From positions 992,001 through 1,056,000 of the forward strand of contig CAWAKB010000005.1 in NCBI GenBank assembly GCA_963782555.1: a stretch of 64,000 nucleotides of DNA. The letters are read 5' to 3'. The notes beneath the pieces were generated by a model. That model had not been told where the DNA came from. It ran no database searches and saw nothing but the letters and a program-made list of their open reading frames with translations. This stretch comes from Hyphomicrobium_A sp963782555. GTDB taxonomy: Bacteria; Pseudomonadota; Alphaproteobacteria; Rhizobiales; Hyphomicrobiaceae. The position numbers were made by a program, and so were the translations under genes. This document shows, piece by piece, positions 60,613 through 64,000 of this stretch; within the stretch, counting starts at the first letter, position 1; every line of letters begins with the position of its first letter.

Positions 60613-61800
60613 ATGTCATCTGACAAAAAGAAGCCCACCAAGCCGCTGCGCCCCGCGACCGAGGTCGTGCATTCGGGGCGCGATCCGCACGCCTGCTTCG
60701 GCTTCGTCAACCCCCCAGTCTACCGCGGCTCCACGGTCCTCTTCCCGACGGTGGAGAAGCTCTGGAAGCGGGACCAGCCCTATGTTTATGGCCGCACCAG
60801 CACGCCCACGGTTGCGGCGCTGGAGGAGGCCATCGCCCGCGTGGAGGGCGGCGCGGCCTCGGCGCTGACGGCATCGGGCTACCAGGCCGTCAGCACGGCG
60901 ATTTTCGCCTTCGTCGAGGCTGGCGACCATATCCTCATGACGGACAGCGTCTATCAGCCGACGCGCAAGTTCTGCGACCAGATGCTCAAGAAGCTCAGCG
61001 TGGAGACAACGTACTACAATCCCGTCATCGGCGCCGACATCGACAAGCTCGTGCGCCCCAACACGCGGCTCATCTTTACTGAAAGCCCCGGCTCACAGAC
61101 CTTCGAGGTGCAGGACATTCCCGCCATCTCCAAGGTCTGCGCCAAGCGCAAGCTGTGGCTGCTGCTGGACAACACCTGGGCAACCCCCCTCTATTTCCGC
61201 CCATTCGACCACGGTGTCGACGTTTCGATCCAGGCTGCGACCAAATACATCGTCGGCCATGCCGACGCCATGCTGGGCGCAATCACGTCGACTGCCCGCG
61301 CCGCACCGCACATCGCGCGCGCCAAGGATCTCTTGGGCGTCTGTCCGGGCTCGGAGGAGGTCTATCTGGGCTTGCGCGGATTGCGCACGCTGGCCACCCG
61401 CCTGGCCCAGCACCAGCGCTCGGGGCTCGAGATGGCCCAGTGGCTCGAAGCACGCCCCGAGGTCGCCTACGTGCTGCATCCGGCGCTGCCGAGCCACCCC
61501 CAGCACGAGATCTGGAAGCGCGACTTCCTCGGCTCGAGCGGCTTGTTCGCGGTCATCCTGAAGCCGGTCGGCAAGCCGGCGCTCGCAGCCATGCTCGACG
61601 GGCTCAAGCTTTTCGGCATGGGCTTCTCGTGGGGCGGCTATGAGAGCCTCGTCATCCCCTTCGATCCAACGAGCTACCGCACGGCAACGCAGTGGAAGGC
61701 CGAAGGGCCGGCTCTGCGCTTCCACATCGGGCTTGAGGACGTGGAGGACCTGAAGGCGGATCTCGAAGCGGGCTTTAAGCGGCTTGCCGCCGCGTCCTGA
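60613..61800 (+). CDS. metC: cystathionine beta-lyase
   Basis: 395 aa. PLP enzyme of the Cys/Met metabolism family. It has YGRTSTPTVAALEEAIARVEGG, FTESPGSQTFEVQDIPAI, NTWATPLYFRPFDHGVDVSIQAATKY with the PLP Lys211 (ATKY), and LGLRGLRTLATRLAQH. It converts cystathionine to homocysteine. The divergent metC/aapJ arrangement is known from Rhizobium leguminosarum. Intact. Confidence 0.95.
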   Translation: MSSDKKKPTKPLRPATEVVHSGRDPHACFGFVNPPVYRGSTVLFPTVEKLWKRDQPYVYGRTSTPTVAALEEAIARVEGGAASALTASGYQAVSTAIFAFVEAGDHILMTDSVYQPTRKFCDQMLKKLSVETTYYNPVIGADIDKLVRPNTRLIFTESPGSQTFEVQDIPAISKVCAKRKLWLLLDNTWATPLYFRPFDHGVDVSIQAATKYIVGHADAMLGAITSTARAAPHIARAKDLLGVCPGSEEVYLGLRGLRTLATRLAQHQRSGLEMAQWLEARPEVAYVLHPALPSHPQHEIWKRDFLGSSGLFAVILKPVGKPALAAMLDGLKLFGMGFSWGGYESLVIPFDPTSYRTATQWKAEGPALRFHIGLEDVEDLKADLEAGFKRLAAAS

Positions 61801-61824
61801 GCGCGCCGCCAAGTTGCAACCTTG

Positions 61825-62190
61825 TTATTTCAGCACGGCGCTCGCAGCTACGCCGCCTTCCAGGCGCTGGCGCAGGCTCTCCTCGGCGCCCTTGTAGCAG
61901 TCGCGCTCGACCTCGAGCCGGGCGATCTCCACGAGGTTGGGATCGACGTGGGTGCCAGAGCTTTCCGCACTCTTTTCCACGGTGGCGCTCTTCTCAACGT
62001 CGCAGGCCGGGGGCTCGGCCGCAGCTACGCCATCGGCATCGGTCGCCGCCTCGGCCGTGCTGATGTAGGTGGCGCGCCAGGGATCGCCGTCGTCGCAGGA
62101 GCAGGCCCCCAGCGACAAGGCCATCACCGCAGCTGCGCAGGTCAGCAGCGCTTGTGGTCGAACAATGGGACTGCCGCCGGACACCATCAC
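61825..62190 (-). CDS. small lipoprotein
   Basis: 121 aa from a GTG that overlaps the upstream stop by 4 bases (GTGA). The signal peptide ends in a lipobox (MALSLGACSC). The mature part is acidic with two further Cys (PPACDV, RDCYKG) and a coiled-coil-like end (EIARLEVERDCYKGAEESLRQRLEGG). Its translation is coupled to the VOC/Sel1 fusion gene. Function unknown. Confidence 0.72.
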   Translation of the reverse strand: MMVSGGSPIVRPQALLTCAAAVMALSLGACSCDDGDPWRATYISTAEAATDADGVAAAEPPACDVEKSATVEKSAESSGTHVDPNLVEIARLEVERDCYKGAEESLRQRLEGGVAASAVLK

Positions 62191-63413
62191 GGTTTACGCT
62201 GCCTCTCGGTTGCTGCCTGCGCGAGCTCTATGGCGCGGCGATACCATTGCTTTGCTTGCTCCCGGTCCAGCTGCGCGTGCGCCATTCCCGTGCGCTCCGC
62301 GTTCACCGGGTCATAGGTGCTGCCCAAGGCAAGAGCTGCTTGCGCCACGCCCTCGTCCGCCAGGCGGCGAAAGATGCGGCGGGCTTCCTCGACGTCGCCC
62401 CGGGCGAGCGCGCCTTGGCCCTCGGCCAACACCCCTCCTTTTGGAGGCGCAGACGCCGGATGCGCGGGCTCTGCCGGCGCGCCCGGGGGCGGCGGCGCCA
62501 CCGATAAAACGATCTCGCCAGGGCTCGGCGCGACCGGGCTCTCGCTGGCGGAGGCGTGGGCAATCTGCGTGTCCCAGCTCGCTTCGCCATCGAGGTTTTG
62601 CACGAGGCTTTCCGCCTCCGCCCGCGTCGCCCGCGCAGCCGAAAGCTCGGCCTCGAAGCGGTGTGCATCCTTTTCCGCCTCCAAGCGGGCGGCACGCTCC
62701 TGCGCCAGCTCGGCCAACGCCACGCGTCGGGAGGCTTCCGCAGCAAGGCGCGCGGCCTGTTCCTCGGCGAGCGCGAAACGCGCGTGCTCGAGCACTTGAT
62801 CCTCGATAATCTCGGGCGCTGGACCGGATGGCACGTCGGCAGTCTGCGCAGGGGCCGCATCGCCCGCCGTGGCCGCGTCGGGCGGCGCCTCACCCGTCCT
62901 AGAGAGGAGATGCCACGCCGGGTACGAGAGGGCCATGAGCGACAGCACGGCCGCCGCCGCCAGACCCGCACGCTTTTCCACGCGCGGCGTGCGCACGCGC
63001 GCCCAAGCGAGAAACGTCGCCAATCCGTGCGGCTCGGTGTCGCTGAACGACCAAGTATGGCCCTCGACATCGCGGCAGACAAAACTGCGGCCATTGTCCT
63101 CACCGCCATCAATGCCGCGCACGATCTCGGCCCCTGCAGCCTTGGCGCGGGCAAAATGCGCGGCGATGTCGGCCACGGTCACGGTACGCTGTTGCGTCTC
63201 GCCCGCGGCCGGCCCCAAAGACCGCTCGTCACGGGCTGTCACCGTGATCTGTTGCTCGCCCAGAGCGAGGTGCGCGTAGGCAAAGCTGCCGTCAGTCCGC
63301 CTGGCGACGAAGCGCGGCTCGAACTGGAACGCCTTCTCCAGCCAATCGATCGCGCCCATAGGGTCGCGATAGCGGATCAGCGTCGTTCTACTCGACGTAA
63401 AGGTATCCTGCAT
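62187..63413 (-). CDS. VOC (glyoxalase-like) / transmembrane / coiled-coil / Sel1-TPR fusion protein
   Basis: About 408 aa from ATG 63413. Residues about 5-130 are a VOC domain of the PhnB type (TLIRYRDPMGAIDWLEKAFQFEPRF...RDVEGHTWSFSDTEPHG). A membrane helix follows near 150-170 (AGLAAAAVLSLMALSYPAWHLL), then an Ala/Glu-rich coiled coil (about 205-280), a Pro-rich linker and a Sel1/TPR-like end (ARGDVEEARRIFRRLADEGVAQAALALGSTYD...AKQWYRRAIELAQ). The topology puts the VOC domain in the cytoplasm and the TPRs in the periplasm. An unusual combination; coupled to a lipoprotein gene. Confidence 0.78.
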   Translation of the reverse strand: MQDTFTSSRTTLIRYRDPMGAIDWLEKAFQFEPRFVARRTDGSFAYAHLALGEQQITVTARDERSLGPAAGETQQRTVTVADIAAHFARAKAAGAEIVRGIDGGEDNGRSFVCRDVEGHTWSFSDTEPHGLATFLAWARVRTPRVEKRAGLAAAAVLSLMALSYPAWHLLSRTGEAPPDAATAGDAAPAQTADVPSGPAPEIIEDQVLEHARFALAEEQAARLAAEASRRVALAELAQERAARLEAEKDAHRFEAELSAARATRAEAESLVQNLDGEASWDTQIAHASASESPVAPSPGEIVLSVAPPPPGAPAEPAHPASAPPKGGVLAEGQGALARGDVEEARRIFRRLADEGVAQAALALGSTYDPVNAERTGMAHAQLDREQAKQWYRRAIELAQAATERQRKP

Positions 63414-63729
63414 TGTCCGCCGAATTCCCCCTCGAACGGAGCGTGGGTTGTAGGTGCCCGTCGCATCGGTTAAGCCGATAAAGTGTCGAAACCGCGAGCC
63501 ATTCCTGGCATTTCTCTGATCGCCCGCGCACGCGCCTTGCACCCGGTTTGAGCACAGGGGGACGGCGGCTCAGTCGCTGCCGACGAGGGGCTGCCGCGGC
63601 ACCTTGAGCCTCGAGCGCGCGAGATTAGCGCCCAGCATTAGGGCAACCCAAGTCCCCGTCCGCGCACCCGGCAACGCCTAAGCCCGTGATTCCAAACAGG
63701 AATGTCTTTTGCGAGGATGCGCTGACGCT
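63414..63729. other. non-coding region
   Basis: 316 bases between two leftward genes with no recognised gene or strong hairpin. Confidence 0.4.
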
Positions 63730-64000
63730 CTAGGCGACGACCTCGTAGCCGTACTCGGCCGCCGAGGCCGCAAGCCAAGACCAGAAGCTCTTGGCAAGGC
63801 TGCGGTTCACGACAAGATCAAAGGTCGGGCGATCGTCGACCTGCCAGAGCTGGCAGCCGATATGCGCAATTTCCGTCGCCGCCGCGCCGCCGGGCCCGAA
63901 CACGCGCGGGTCCAGATCGATGGGGCACCCCTTGGCGAGCACGTCGCGCGTGCGCGGCCCCGATATGCGCACGACAACCTTCCCCGAGGAATGATCGATG
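63730..64000 (-). CDS. soxG: sarcosine oxidase gamma subunit, C-terminal part (partial)
   Basis: The last 90 codons of a leftward gene whose 5' end lies beyond the window; the frame is open to 64000 (IDHSSGKVVVRISGPRTRD). The motifs VRISGPRTRDVLAKGCPIDLDPRVFGPG, LWQVDDRPTFDLVVNRS and FWSWLAASAAEYGYEV are typical of SoxG. It is one subunit of the heterotetrameric sarcosine oxidase in one-carbon/glycine-betaine catabolism. Confidence 0.85.
   Translation of the reverse strand, partial: IDHSSGKVVVRISGPRTRDVLAKGCPIDLDPRVFGPGGAAATEIAHIGCQLWQVDDRPTFDLVVNRSLAKSFWSWLAASAAEYGYEVVA

Noticed and set aside
1..64000. tRNA, rRNA or CRISPR array
   Set aside because: No cloverleaf-like stretch with T-arm consensus, no rRNA sequence and no regularly spaced repeats were seen by eye; a tRNAscan and a CRISPR finder would be decisive.

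Overview
The window is a GC-rich chromosomal segment of an alphaproteobacterium, most likely order Hyphomicrobiales (Rhizobiales). The support is gene content and order: a ccmI-ccmE-ccmF-ccmH cytochrome c maturation operon beside degP and a two-component pair, glnE, a FeuP/FeuQ-type PhoPQ-like pair, a MucR/Ros zinc-finger regulator, DUF1491, DUF1214/DUF1254, DUF5330 and DnaA-C/DUF6456 proteins, a divergent metC/aapJ-type pair, and an alphaproteobacterial porin. No rRNA, tRNA or CRISPR was seen. The genus is not determined.

Layout. 0-3.2 kb: a partial gene, a degenerate histidine kinase, and a leftward ECF sigma / membrane anti-sigma-like / His-rich CpxP-CnrX-like operon. 3.3-8.4 kb: glnE and an envelope two-component pair. 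8.4-11.4 kb: a DegP-type protease and a divergent trypsin-like protease, both heavily frameshifted. 11.4-15.6 kb: ccmIEFH. 15.7-19.4 kb: glycine-zipper lipoprotein, feuQ/feuP, DUF1428, PepSY-like protein. 19.4-25.9 kb: remnant of a phage or gene-transfer-agent-like head cluster (small and large terminase, portal, prohead protease, then an endolysin/holin fusion) with no major capsid or tail genes. Its portal protein carries a long C-terminal extension resembling a polymorphic toxin and overlaps a small immunity-like gene. 26.3-31.7 kb: cytochrome c'-like protein, cofactor-related gene fragments, porin, an orphan kinase-C-lobe protein with a membrane partner. 32-38 kb: PBP1A, DUF1214/DUF1254 pair, small conserved proteins, SufE. 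38.2-43 kb: DUF6456 and DnaA-C-like proteins, MucR, oligopeptidase B. 43.4-48.3 kb: FUSC/DUF1656/HlyD exporter with a convergent NodT-type outer-membrane factor. 48.6-54.8 kb: Rieske and J-domain proteins, a membrane protein with a replication-type C-terminal domain, cutA, nadK, cell-wall proteins. 54.8-64 kb: nitroreductase, a VWA protein and its truncated paralogue, an aapJ-like binding protein divergent from metC, a VOC/coiled-coil/Sel1 fusion, and the start-less end of soxG.

Much of the window concerns the cell envelope: stress sensing (sigma/anti-sigma, FeuPQ, DegP), peptidoglycan synthesis and turnover (PBP1A, PG-binding proteins, transglycosylase-like protein), respiratory cytochrome assembly, and efflux. 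At least nine genes carry single-base frameshifts that leave full-length domain content. They are densest at 6.4-11.4 kb, so base-calling or assembly error is as likely as real gene decay.
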